Below are positions 35,530 through 44,840 of a stretch of DNA of 64,000 bases, in pieces. This DNA is from GCA-2737725 sp965229355 (lineage in GTDB: Bacteria > Pseudomonadota > Alphaproteobacteria > Rhodospirillales > Rhodospirillaceae): contig OZ245869.1 of NCBI GenBank assembly GCA_965229355.1, forward strand, positions 1,488,001 to 1,552,000, in the 5' to 3' direction. Numbering within the stretch: position 1 is the stretch's first letter; each line of letters starts with the position of its first letter. Under the pieces are notes generated by a model, which searched no databases, was not told where the DNA came from, and saw only the letters and a list, made by a program, of their open reading frames with translations. Both the position numbers and the translations under genes were made by a program.

Positions 35530-37461
35530 ATGTTCATGTTGTCCCGCGTGAAAACCCTTCTTCAGCCGCGCAACCTTCTGGTCTACGGCCACGACGTCGT
35601 GATGGCGTTTTTGGCCTTCCTGGTAGCCTATGCCTTGCGCTTGGGCGTCGATGCCGGCTGGGACAGCCTAAGCTTATACCAATCTGCTGCGGCCTTCGCT
35701 GGCGTAGCGGCTTTGATCTACCTTTTCACCGGGCTTTATCGCCACGTTTGGGAATATGTCTCAACCAAAGATGCGGCCAACATCTTACGGTCCGCCACAT
35801 TCAGCATTTTAGTATTCCTGCCAGCCTTATTCTTTGTCACACGCCTGGACTCATTCCCGCGCTCATTGCCGATTATCACTTGGTTTGTGCTGATTTTGTT
35901 TTTGGCGGGCCCGCGCTTGGTGGTGCGTCTGGCGCGCGATCGCCAATTTGGCGGCGGCTGGAAAATCAATGGTGATGGCACTCCTATTCTGTTGATTGGC
36001 GCTGGCCCCGATGCCGAACAGTTTTTGCGTGCCGTTCAAAAATCGCCGTCTGCGTCATACCGTATTCTTGGCATGGTCACGGCTGACCCCAAACGGATCG
36101 GTCAGTTGATTCAGGGCGTCGAAGTGTTGGGCCTTGATCGCGATTTATCGAACATCATCGTCAAGCTTGCACGCCGTGGCTTAAAGCCTGAAAAAATTGT
36201 GGTGGTGCGGGCCAAAGTCAGTGGCGCGGAACTGACACGCTTTCTCGATATCGCCGAAGCGCATGGTTGCACGTTGGCGCGCGTGCCGCCTGCTGCGGAT
36301 TTGCGTGATTATGATGATGTCGCTTTAAAGCCCCGCCCGATTGCGATTAACGACGTCTTGGGCCGTTCGCAGCACAGTCTTGATCGTACTGCCATGGCCA
36401 GCCTCATTCGTGGTCGTCGTATTTTAATCACGGGCGCGGGCGGTTCTATTGGGTCTGAACTTGTGCGCCAAGTTGTCGCCATCGGCCCAAATCATCTCAC
36501 CCTCATCGATAATGGCGAATTCAATCTTTACAACATCGACCGTGAAATTCGCGATTGGCGCCCAAACCAATCGATGAACACAGTTCTGGCCGATGTGCGT
36601 GACGCTGGCCGAATCAAAGATATTTTTGCCAAAGAAAAACCAGATCTCGTGTTTCACGCAGCTGCACTCAAGCATGTGCCGTTGATGGAAATAAACGTGT
36701 TGGAAGGCTTGCAGACCAACGTGCTCGGCGCACGCAATGTTGTGGAAGCCTCTATCGCGTCGCAAGTGCGCGCGATGGTGTTGGTGTCGACAGACAAAGC
36801 CGTGAACCCCGGCAATGTTATGGGCGCCTCAAAACGGATCGCTGAAATTATTTGTCAGTCCGAAGATTTGCGCCAATCCTCCACCCAATTCATTACGGTG
36901 CGCTTTGGTAACGTGTTGGGCTCTACAGGCTCTGTCGTCCCGTTGTTCCAGCGCCAACTCGAACAAGGTGGCCCATTGACGGTCACGCACCCAGACATTG
37001 AACGTTACTTCATGACGCCGCACGAAGCGGTGGAACTGATTTTGCAAGCGACGACCTTGGGCACCGCCCGTAATGATCAGGGCGCGATTTACGTGCTCGA
37101 TATGGGCCAGCCGGTGAAGATCATGGATTTGGCCAAACAAATGGTGCGTTTGGCCGGCAAAACCTTAGGCGTTGATATTGATATTAAAATCACCGGCCTG
37201 CGTCCGGGTGAGAAGCTGTATGAAGAACTCTTCCATGGCGATGAGCCGCCGCTGCCCACGGGCCAAGACGGTATTTTGATTGCGCGTCCGCGTGTGGTTG
37301 ATCATGCGGTAATTGCGAATAAAATTCATGCATTGGAAGATGCGTGCCGCAAACGCGATGAAGCTGCAGCCTTAGATATTATTGGAGCACTTGTTCCTGA
37401 AATGCGCCGCATCACACATCCGGCACCACCCAAACCGCACCTCACTGTTGTGAAGTCATAA
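35530..37461 (+). CDS. Membrane NDP-sugar 4,6-dehydratase (CapD/FlaA1/WbpM type)
   Basis: This 643-residue inner-membrane protein has four N-terminal helices (about residues 18-130) and a small CoA-like binding fold with LLIGAGPDAEQFL. The catalytic short-chain dehydrogenase domain starts near 295: ITGAGGSIGSELVRQ, KHVPLMEINVLEG, and STDKAVNPGNVMGASKR, where methionine replaces the usual tyrosine (S-M-K triad), as in WbpM. Such enzymes make UDP-4-keto-6-deoxy-GlcNAc for O-antigen or protein glycans. ATG 35530 is taken as start; the frame extends to 35491. The metallohydrolase gene begins directly at the next base after its stop. Confidence 0.92.
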   Translation: MFMLSRVKTLLQPRNLLVYGHDVVMAFLAFLVAYALRLGVDAGWDSLSLYQSAAAFAGVAALIYLFTGLYRHVWEYVSTKDAANILRSATFSILVFLPALFFVTRLDSFPRSLPIITWFVLILFLAGPRLVVRLARDRQFGGGWKINGDGTPILLIGAGPDAEQFLRAVQKSPSASYRILGMVTADPKRIGQLIQGVEVLGLDRDLSNIIVKLARRGLKPEKIVVVRAKVSGAELTRFLDIAEAHGCTLARVPPAADLRDYDDVALKPRPIAINDVLGRSQHSLDRTAMASLIRGRRILITGAGGSIGSELVRQVVAIGPNHLTLIDNGEFNLYNIDREIRDWRPNQSMNTVLADVRDAGRIKDIFAKEKPDLVFHAAALKHVPLMEINVLEGLQTNVLGARNVVEASIASQVRAMVLVSTDKAVNPGNVMGASKRIAEIICQSEDLRQSSTQFITVRFGNVLGSTGSVVPLFQRQLEQGGPLTVTHPDIERYFMTPHEAVELILQATTLGTARNDQGAIYVLDMGQPVKIMDLAKQMVRLAGKTLGVDIDIKITGLRPGEKLYEELFHGDEPPLPTGQDGILIARPRVVDHAVIANKIHALEDACRKRDEAAALDIIGALVPEMRRITHPAPPKPHLTVVKS

Positions 37462-38478
37462 GTGGTTAAATATCCATTCTCTGATGCACCACAACCTGGG
37501 CAACTGATCGAAGTTGCGCCCCGCATTCAGTGGCTACGGATGCCGCTGCCATTCGCGCTCAATCACATTAATTTGTGGCTGCTCGATGACGGTGACAGCT
37601 ACACGCTGGTCGACACCGGCATTGATACCGACATCACGCGCCAAACCTGGCTGCAATTGATGGCGGGCCCGCTCGCGCACAAGAAAATCGCGCGCGTGAT
37701 TTGCACGCACTTTCATCCCGATCACATGGGTTTGGCGGGTTGGTTCTCACGTGAATACGGCTTGCCGATTCATATGACACCGCTGGAGTACGAAGCAGGC
37801 CAAAAATGGCACGGCAAACGTAACGACGCACTGCTAAATAAACTTACGGAATATCTGGCCCATGGCGGCATTGATCCAGACATTGCACGTGGCGCTGTGG
37901 AAAGCCGTGGCAAAATGCCGACTCTCGTATCATCTGTGCCCGATCACATTGTGCCGATTGATCCGGCCCAACCCATAACGGCAGCTGGTACAGAATGGCG
38001 CGTGTTGATTGGTGAAGGTCATGCACCGCAGTTGGTCACGCTCTATAGCGCTGAGCACAAGGCGCTCATTTCATCTGATCAAATCTTGCCGCAAATTTCG
38101 CCCAACGTTAGTGTCTCGTTGTTCGATCCCGTGGCAGACCCGTTGGCACTGTTCATTGATGGTTTCGCAAAATTCAAAGAACTGCCTGAAGAGACGCTGG
38201 TGCTACCGTCACATCGCTTGCCGTTCTATGGCTTGCACGCGCGCGTCGATACGTTGATTTCGCACCATGATGAGCGCTTAGGCGCAGCCAAAGCGGCCTG
38301 TGCTGAGCAAGCGACGGCTTACAACGTGATGCTGAAGCTGTTTCCCCGGATGCTGGACGCGCATCAAACATTCTTTGCTTTGGGCGAAACATTCGCGCAT
38401 TTGAATTATCTGATCACGCGGGGCGATGTGCGCCGCGAGACGCGCAGTGACGGTGTGTGGCTCTATCAAGCTGTTTAA
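37462..38478 (+). CDS. Metallo-beta-lactamase-fold hydrolase
   Basis: This 338-residue protein carries the zinc motif CTHFHPDHMG (H83, H85, D87, H88), a further histidine in GEGHAPQLV near 192, an aspartate in SSDQILP, and LPSHRLPF near the end. That set fits the glyoxalase-II / RNase-Z-like branch with a C-terminal helical extension. Substrate unknown. The GTG start at 37462 directly abuts the TAA of the preceding gene, so translation is probably coupled. The esterase gene follows after 17 bp. Confidence 0.85.
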   Translation: MVKYPFSDAPQPGQLIEVAPRIQWLRMPLPFALNHINLWLLDDGDSYTLVDTGIDTDITRQTWLQLMAGPLAHKKIARVICTHFHPDHMGLAGWFSREYGLPIHMTPLEYEAGQKWHGKRNDALLNKLTEYLAHGGIDPDIARGAVESRGKMPTLVSSVPDHIVPIDPAQPITAAGTEWRVLIGEGHAPQLVTLYSAEHKALISSDQILPQISPNVSVSLFDPVADPLALFIDGFAKFKELPEETLVLPSHRLPFYGLHARVDTLISHHDERLGAAKAACAEQATAYNVMLKLFPRMLDAHQTFFALGETFAHLNYLITRGDVRRETRSDGVWLYQAV

Positions 38479-38495
38479 GAAATTTGGGGGACGAC

Positions 38496-39569
38496 ATGAG
38501 CGGTTTTAAGAAGATTCTTTTATCTGGCCTTGCCGCTTTTTTTGTAACCACAGCGCAGGCGCAAGATGCGCCACGCCCCACTGTAGGAACTGACGGCACG
38601 ATTCAAGGCACGCTCTCCACAGTGCCGATGTCGGATTACCTGTCACCCGAAGCCAAGGTGCAACTGACGGAACGTTTAAGAATAACTCCAGCCGCACCGG
38701 GTGCGGATGTAGATGCTTTCCGCAAACGCTCGGACGATATGGCGAAAGCGTCGTTAGATGCGTGGCTGAAAACCTATCCGTCAAAGCTCACCTCAACTAA
38801 AATCGCTGGTGTGCATGTTGATGTGGTGGAGCCTGAAGCAGGCATAGATCCCGCCAACAAAAAGCGCGTGCTGATCAACGCCCATATGGGCGGCTTCGTC
38901 ACCGGCGCAAAATACGGCGGCATGTTGGAAGCCGTTCCCTTGGCGGGTCGTGGGCGTATTAAGGTGATCGCGCTTGATTATCGTCTTGCGCCCGAAGCTA
39001 AGTACCCGGCGGCGACTGATGATATGGAAGCGGTCTACCGCGAAGTTCTCAAAACTACGAAGCCAGAGCATATCGGTATTTATGGCTGCTCAGCGGGTGG
39101 CACGCTGGTTGCGCAATCACTCGCGGCCTTCCAAAAGAAAGGCATTCCGTTGCCGGGGGCTGCCGGCATTTTCTGCTCTGGCGCTATGCCTACGTTTTGG
39201 TACGGCGGTGATTCAGGGTCGGTCACGCCCTTCATGAACGGCAACAACCCACAGAAAGCCAACATTGTCGCCGCCACACGTGGCTACTTTGAAGGCACCG
39301 AGATGAACGATCCCCTGGTGACGCCAGGTCTGTATCCCGAAGTGCTGGCCAAGTTCCCGCCGACGCTGGTTTTGGCGGGCACCCGCGATATTGCCATGAG
39401 TAACGCCATCATGACCCACACCCGGCTGCTGCAAGCTGGCGTGCGTGCTGAACTTTTCATTCAAGAAGGCATGGGCCACGGCCATTTCTTTTCGTTCCCC
39501 GGCACCCCGGAAGCAAACACGGCGTACGACGTGATCTGGTCGTTTTTTGACCGCCATTTGAAACGCTAA
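38496..39569 (+). CDS. Secreted alpha/beta-hydrolase (HSL/family IV-like esterase)
   Basis: From ATG 38496 (strong GGGGGA ribosome site) the product has 357 residues and a signal peptide ending near VTTAQAQ. The nucleophile elbow is GCSAGG (S199), the acid is in GTRDIAMSN near 298, and the histidine is in GMGHGHFF near 329. Family IV esterases have an HGGG oxyanion motif; here it reads HMGG, a change that may affect substrate choice. It is expected to hydrolyse small esters in the periplasm or outside. It follows the metallohydrolase by 17 bp; the two may form a unit. Confidence 0.85.
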   Translation: MSGFKKILLSGLAAFFVTTAQAQDAPRPTVGTDGTIQGTLSTVPMSDYLSPEAKVQLTERLRITPAAPGADVDAFRKRSDDMAKASLDAWLKTYPSKLTSTKIAGVHVDVVEPEAGIDPANKKRVLINAHMGGFVTGAKYGGMLEAVPLAGRGRIKVIALDYRLAPEAKYPAATDDMEAVYREVLKTTKPEHIGIYGCSAGGTLVAQSLAAFQKKGIPLPGAAGIFCSGAMPTFWYGGDSGSVTPFMNGNNPQKANIVAATRGYFEGTEMNDPLVTPGLYPEVLAKFPPTLVLAGTRDIAMSNAIMTHTRLLQAGVRAELFIQEGMGHGHFFSFPGTPEANTAYDVIWSFFDRHLKR

Positions 39570-39672
39570 ACCGCTTCATAACCTCGGCTGTTTCCCCTGA
39601 TTCTGGGCTGTGCTACATGGCGGGCCATCGTGCCCGCCTGCTCTTTGCCACCCGCAATTTCAGAGGTTTTTC

Positions 39673-41250
39673 ATGCCCGCTCCCGCCGTTCGCCGCGCTC
39701 TCTTTTCGGTTTCTGACAAAACCGGCCTGATCGAATTTGCGACCTACCTGAGCAGCCAGGGTGTTGAGCTGATTTCCACCGGCGGCACGGCAGCTGCCAT
39801 CCGCAACGCCAAATTGCCGGTCAAAGAAGTCGCTGACCTGACGGGTTTCCCCGAAATGCTGGATGGCCGCGTGAAAACGCTCCATCCGAAAGTGCATGGC
39901 GGTTTGCTGGGCATTCGCGGCAACGCCGAGCATGAAGCGGCGATGAAGCAGCACGGCATTGAGCCGATCGATCTGGTGGTGGTGAACCTCTATCCGTTTG
40001 AAAAGACGGTCGCGACCACGACCGATTTTGATACCTGCATTGAAAACATCGACATCGGCGGGCCTGCTTTAATTCGTGGTGCTGCCAAAAATCACGCAGG
40101 CGTTGCCGTGGTAGTCGATGCGGAAGACTACGCAACTGTTATCGAAGATATGAAAGCCAACAAGGGCGCGATCTCTGATGATTTGCGCCGCACACTTGCT
40201 GCGCGTGCTTACGCCCGCACGGCTGCGTATGATGCTGCCATCTCCACATGGTTTGCAGGTGTGTTGAAAGATGAGTATCCGCGCCGCTTGTCATTCGCGG
40301 GTCGTTTGAAACAAACACTCCGCTACGGCGAAAACCCGCACCAAACCGCCGCGCTGTATGTGACGGAAGAACAACGCCCCGGTATTGCCACAGCCCTGCA
40401 ATTGCAAGGTAAAGAGCTCAGCTACAACAACATCAACGACACCGATGCCGCGTTTGAATTGGTGGCCGAGTTTGCCGAACCGGCTTGTGCGATTATCAAG
40501 CACGCCAATCCGTGCGGTGTGGCTTTGGGTAAAGACTGCTTAGATGCGTATTCAAAAGCCTTGATGTGCGATCCGGTTTCGGCGTTCGGCGGCATCATCG
40601 CGCTGAACCGTAAAATCGATGGCCCGACGGCTGCCAAAATCTCGGAACTGTTCACCGAGGTTGTAATTGCCCCTGAAGCTGACGACGAAGCCAAGGCGAT
40701 TTTTGCGAAGAAGAAAAACCTGCGCTTGCTCACGACAGGCGGCATGCCTGATGTGAATGCCGCGGGCCGCACAGTGCGCAATGTCGCCGGTGGCTACTTG
40801 GTGCAAGGTCGTGATAACGGCCACGTCGATGCGAAAGACTTAAAGCAAGTCACCCAAAAGAAGCCAACCGATCAACAACTGAAAGATCTGCTGTTCGCCT
40901 TCACGGTCTGCAAGCACGTCAAATCCAACGCTATTGTGTATGTGAAGAACGGTGCCACTGTGGGTATCGGTGCCGGTCAAATGAGCCGCATTGATTCTGC
41001 GCGCATCGCGCACATTAAATCGAAAGAAGCAGCCCAAGCTGCTGGCTTGTCAGAGGCGCTGACAGTCGGCTCAGTCGTCGCCTCCGATGCGTTCTTCCCG
41101 TTCCCCGATGGCTTGCTCGTCACCGCCGAAGCTGGTGCGGTTGCTGTCATTCAACCGGGCGGCTCGATTAAAGACGAAGACGTCATTAAGGCCGCTGACG
41201 AAAAAGGCTTAGCGATGGTGCTGACGGGGATGCGCCACTTCCGACACTAA
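39673..41250 (+). CDS. purH: Bifunctional AICAR transformylase/IMP cyclohydrolase
   Basis: This 525-residue enzyme performs the last two steps of purine synthesis to IMP. The N-terminal cyclohydrolase has ALFSVSDKTGL, STGGTA and GRVKTLHPKVHGGLL. The transformylase has RYGENPHQTAALY, the nucleotide site IIKHANPCGVA and the KSNAIVY motif. It ends in the usual MVLTGMRHFRH. ATG 39673 is chosen (CAGAGG before it), giving MPAPAVRRALFSVSDK; the frame extends to 39610 without conserved sequence. It ends 9 bp before the convergent permease gene. Confidence 0.97.
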   Translation: MPAPAVRRALFSVSDKTGLIEFATYLSSQGVELISTGGTAAAIRNAKLPVKEVADLTGFPEMLDGRVKTLHPKVHGGLLGIRGNAEHEAAMKQHGIEPIDLVVVNLYPFEKTVATTTDFDTCIENIDIGGPALIRGAAKNHAGVAVVVDAEDYATVIEDMKANKGAISDDLRRTLAARAYARTAAYDAAISTWFAGVLKDEYPRRLSFAGRLKQTLRYGENPHQTAALYVTEEQRPGIATALQLQGKELSYNNINDTDAAFELVAEFAEPACAIIKHANPCGVALGKDCLDAYSKALMCDPVSAFGGIIALNRKIDGPTAAKISELFTEVVIAPEADDEAKAIFAKKKNLRLLTTGGMPDVNAAGRTVRNVAGGYLVQGRDNGHVDAKDLKQVTQKKPTDQQLKDLLFAFTVCKHVKSNAIVYVKNGATVGIGAGQMSRIDSARIAHIKSKEAAQAAGLSEALTVGSVVASDAFFPFPDGLLVTAEAGAVAVIQPGGSIKDEDVIKAADEKGLAMVLTGMRHFRH

Positions 41251-41259
41251 TCGCGTGAG

Positions 41260-42540
41260 TTAGAGTTGAACCGGATGTTTCGGCTCTTTCACACCGCGTA
41301 AGATCAGTAAGCCAATCGCCAAGAATACCAGCACTGTGGCCAAGCCCCAGCGCTGGTTGCCGGTGACTGATGTGCCCCACGCCACAGCTAACGGGCCTAA
41401 GAACGCAATAGCTTTGCCGGTCAGTGCATAAAGGCCAAACATTTCTGTACGGACTTCTTCGGGTGCAAGGCGTGCCATTAACGTGCGGCTCGCGGCTTGT
41501 ACGGGCCCAAAGAACGTGCTGACGATCAACGCCCATGTCCAGAACCAGACTTTGCTGGGGGCCATAATCGTCAGCGCACCAAATACAATCACGGCCAGTA
41601 CGCTGATATAAATCGTGCGCTTCGAGCCTAAACGGTCATCGACCCAGCCGAATAAAAACGCGCCCAAGCCTGCGGTCACGTTCAACGCGATGCCCAGCTG
41701 AATCACTTCTGCGACACTCATTCCAAATGTGCCCGCCGCAAAAATGCCGCCGAAGGCAAAAATGGTGTTCACACCGTCGTTATAGAATGTGCGCGCAATC
41801 AGGTAGCGCGTAATGTCGGGGTAATTGCGGGCTTTGCGCAGCGTTTCGCGCAATTGCGCCATGCCGTTTTTTAAGGCTTCACCAATGCTCTGTTGATGCA
41901 GCGCGTTGTCGGGCACCCACAGAAAAAATGGAATGGCAAACACGCCAAACCATACCGCGACAATCAGGAAGGTTGCGCGCACGCCACCTGCTTCAAAGGC
42001 ACCTAAGCCAAACGGCGGCGTATCGGCTTGAATGAAGGCAAACAGGCACAAGGCCAAGCACAGCAGCCCGCCCAAATAACCACAAGCCCAGGCCCAACCC
42101 GAAATGCGCCCCAGTTTGTTTTGTGACGCGACCGATGGCAGCAGCGCGTTGTAAAACACCTGGCCCACTTCAAAGCCAATGTTGGCGATCACGACCGCAC
42201 CCAAAATCCAAAGCAGCCCTTCGCTTTTCGGCTCGGCATACCACAGCAACGATGTGGCAATGACGGTCGCGACGGAACACACGGCGACCCACATTTTTCG
42301 ACGGCCGGAATAATCAGCAACTGCGCCCACGATGGGGCTGATAATCGCAATCAGAAAGGCCGATAAGCCTTGTGCTGTGCCCCATAGCGCCGTGCCGGTT
42401 TCAGGGTCAGGCGAGACAGCTTGCGTAAAGTAGGTCGCGAAAATGAACGTGACGATGACGGTGGTGTAAGCCGAGTTGGCAAAGTCAAACAGGCACCACC
42501 CTAAAATTCCTCGTTTCTGAGTGGCGCTAGGTTTGCTCAT
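41260..42540 (-). CDS. UMF1-family MFS permease
   Basis: This 426-residue protein has about twelve membrane helices. The opening WCLFDFANSAYTTVIVTFIF with LIAIISPIVGAVADYSGRRK, seen here in its core parts DFANSAY and GAVADYSGRRK, marks the UMF1 / Atg22-like family. The function in bacteria is not known; export of amino acids has been proposed by analogy. It lies 12 bp after the sugar oxidoreductase gene on the same strand, and so may belong to the degT / oxidoreductase operon. Confidence 0.85.
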   Translation of the reverse strand: MSKPSATQKRGILGWCLFDFANSAYTTVIVTFIFATYFTQAVSPDPETGTALWGTAQGLSAFLIAIISPIVGAVADYSGRRKMWVAVCSVATVIATSLLWYAEPKSEGLLWILGAVVIANIGFEVGQVFYNALLPSVASQNKLGRISGWAWACGYLGGLLCLALCLFAFIQADTPPFGLGAFEAGGVRATFLIVAVWFGVFAIPFFLWVPDNALHQQSIGEALKNGMAQLRETLRKARNYPDITRYLIARTFYNDGVNTIFAFGGIFAAGTFGMSVAEVIQLGIALNVTAGLGAFLFGWVDDRLGSKRTIYISVLAVIVFGALTIMAPSKVWFWTWALIVSTFFGPVQAASRTLMARLAPEEVRTEMFGLYALTGKAIAFLGPLAVAWGTSVTGNQRWGLATVLVFLAIGLLILRGVKEPKHPVQL

Positions 42541-42552
42541 AATATATCCAAA

Positions 42553-43473
42553 CTATTTGTTACGGCCTATCGCATCAAGAATACGCCAAGCGACCTGTAA
42601 CGACTTCAACGCGTGCTCAGGTGTGACTCGTGGGGTTTGCTTGGTTTTAACGGCGCTTAAAAAATCGGCGATCTCGGCACGCAAAGCATCGCGGTCTTGC
42701 AGGTCTAACGCTTGTGCAGCACTTGTGTTGCGATCTGTTTTCGATGCCGCACGGCCCATGAAGTCGAGTTTATAATCATAATCGGGCGTGCTGAACGTCA
42801 GTTCACGCACACGGCTGTCGGCCTTGCGATTGGCGGCGACCGTAGCTGATGTGCCATCAGCAAAACCAAGTTCCGCCGTGGCGTGATCATCAATTTCACC
42901 AACGGCATCCACGCTCAACACGTCGCTGTCTTTTAAGGCCAACACCACATCCAGATCGTGGATCATCATATCCGAAACGACATCCACCGCCACTTGGCGT
43001 CCGCCCGCAGGGCTGAAGCGCTTTACATCAAGGCCCGTAATATCGGCGCTGTTGATACCTTCTGCCAACAGCGCTTCTGCGGCGGGGTTGAAACGCTCAA
43101 CATGGCCCACGGCCACAACCGCTTTTGTTTTTGCAGCAGCTGCAATGATGGCTTGGCAATCAGCTTGCGTCAGCGCCAAGGGCTTTTCGATGAGACATGG
43201 AATGCCGACATTCAACAATGGTATGGCTGTTGCGGCATGGGCTTCGGGTGGCGTTGCGATAATCACGGCGTCCACAGCACCAATCAGGCTATCGACCGTA
43301 TCAAAGCCAACGCAGCCAAATTGCTTAGCAATCTCTTCAGCGTGATCTTTTTTAAGATCGACGACGGCAACTAATTTGACCGCCAATAAATCGTTGGCCG
43401 CACGCACATGGTGCATGCCCATCGGGCCTAAGCCTACCACAGCCACGCGCATCGGAAGGTGCGGTTCGGCCAT
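42553..43473 (-). CDS. Gfo/Idh/MocA-family sugar oxidoreductase
   Basis: This 306-residue NAD(P)-dependent enzyme has the Rossmann turn VAVVGLGPMGMHHVRA at the start and the catalytic-lysine motif LIEKPLAL near residue 100, with GHVERFNPA and a DMMIHDLDV histidine segment after it. Close types oxidise UDP-N-acetyl sugar acids (WbpB/WlbA) in O-antigen synthesis. The aminotransferase gene 6 bp upstream supports such a pairing, because the oxidised keto-sugar would be its substrate. The exact sugar is not visible. The frame allows a second start at 43452. Confidence 0.85.
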   Translation of the reverse strand: MAEPHLPMRVAVVGLGPMGMHHVRAANDLLAVKLVAVVDLKKDHAEEIAKQFGCVGFDTVDSLIGAVDAVIIATPPEAHAATAIPLLNVGIPCLIEKPLALTQADCQAIIAAAAKTKAVVAVGHVERFNPAAEALLAEGINSADITGLDVKRFSPAGGRQVAVDVVSDMMIHDLDVVLALKDSDVLSVDAVGEIDDHATAELGFADGTSATVAANRKADSRVRELTFSTPDYDYKLDFMGRAASKTDRNTSAAQALDLQDRDALRAEIADFLSAVKTKQTPRVTPEHALKSLQVAWRILDAIGRNK

Positions 43474-43479
43474 GTGGGG

Positions 43480-44646
43480 TTACGCCACCGCTTTGGCCAC
43501 GGCCGCAACAATGCGGTCTTGGTCTTGCGCGGTGAGATAAGGGTGCATCGGTAAGCTGACAACGAGTTGCGATAATTCTTCGGTCACGGGCAGGCCACCT
43601 TCGACAACCGGGAACATGCGATACGCTGGCTGCACGTGAATCGGTTTCGGGTAAAACATCGCGGTCGGAATTTTTTCTGCGCTTAACGTCGCCACGATCT
43701 TGTCGCGCTTCTTCGATTTGATCGTGTACTGCGCCCACACAGAGGTGCGGTCCGCACGCACCACAGGTGTTTCCACCAGATCTTTCAAAAGCTCGTTGTA
43801 GCGCGCAGCAACATTTTGGCGTTCCACACACTCGGCATCAAAGATCGAAAGTTTTTCTAACAACACGGCGGCTTGAATCGTATCTAAGCGCGCGGTCAAA
43901 CCAATGCAGACGTTTTCGTTGCGGTCTTTGCCTTGGCCATGCACCCGAATGTGGGTCATGCGTTGACAAAGCTCGGCATCGTCGGTCAGCACTGCACCGC
44001 CGTCGCCATAGCACCCTAAGGGCTTGGACGGATAAAAGCTGGTGGCGCTGACTTCAGACAGGTTGCCGACGCGCTTGTTCTTATAGCCCGCGCCATAGCT
44101 TTGCGCGGTATCAGCTAGCACCCACACGCCCTCTTTGGCGCAGAGCGTATTGATTTCATCCATGTCGGCAGGCTGGCCGAACAGATCAACCGGAATCACA
44201 ACGCGCGGATGCAAACCTGCTTTTCGCGCGGTAGTAATGGCGCGCGCCAAGCTTTTTACATCCATATTGTAGGTATCGCGCTCGACATCCACGAACACCG
44301 GCGTCGCCCCTGCCAACACGGCCACTTCAGCTGTGGCGGTAAAGGTGAACGACGGCACAAACACAGCATCGCCGGGGCCGACGTCTTTGGCCATTAACGG
44401 GATCAGCAAAGCATCGGTGCCGCTCGAGCAGCTGAGAACGTACTTAGCCCCGCAGTGCGCAGACAGGCGGCGCTCCAGTTCGGCCACTTCCGGGCCCATC
44501 ACAAAGCCGCCGTGCGCCAACACTTTTTGAATGGCGGCGTTTACGCCCGCTTCAATGCGTTTGCGTTGGCTTTGCAGATCAATGAACGGAATGGGCTTGG
44601 CCGCCGTGTCAGCGGTCAGGGCAGGCGCGGATGCTGTATCGGGCAT
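43480..44646 (-). CDS. DegT/DnrJ/EryC1/StrS sugar aminotransferase
   Basis: This 388-residue PLP enzyme transaminates a nucleotide keto-sugar. The PLP lysine is K208 in SFYPSKPLGCYGDGGA. ADTAQSYGA holds D179 and Q182, which contact the cofactor ring, and SCSSGTDAL binds its phosphate. ATG 44646 gives MPDTASAPAL; the frame runs on to 44787 but that stretch is not protein-like. WbpE, which works with WbpB-type oxidoreductases, is the closest functional analogue I can name. The oxidoreductase and a UMF1 permease follow in the same direction. Confidence 0.9.
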   Translation of the reverse strand: MPDTASAPALTADTAAKPIPFIDLQSQRKRIEAGVNAAIQKVLAHGGFVMGPEVAELERRLSAHCGAKYVLSCSSGTDALLIPLMAKDVGPGDAVFVPSFTFTATAEVAVLAGATPVFVDVERDTYNMDVKSLARAITTARKAGLHPRVVIPVDLFGQPADMDEINTLCAKEGVWVLADTAQSYGAGYKNKRVGNLSEVSATSFYPSKPLGCYGDGGAVLTDDAELCQRMTHIRVHGQGKDRNENVCIGLTARLDTIQAAVLLEKLSIFDAECVERQNVAARYNELLKDLVETPVVRADRTSVWAQYTIKSKKRDKIVATLSAEKIPTAMFYPKPIHVQPAYRMFPVVEGGLPVTEELSQLVVSLPMHPYLTAQDQDRIVAAVAKAVA

Positions 44647-44840
44647 TCTTTTTGGTCTTTTGCGTCTTTTATGGCCGGGCCGCCCACAGGGAGCATGGGG
44701 GCCAGGTTGTTGGTGGGGCAACCTACTCGCACAAATCATTAATGAAAAGACTTTGACGAAAAAATGGCGGTGGACGCCCCCTGCCAACGGGGGTATTTCC
44801 GGCTATATATCTCAAGGTCTTACCTCCGACGGAGACCGCT

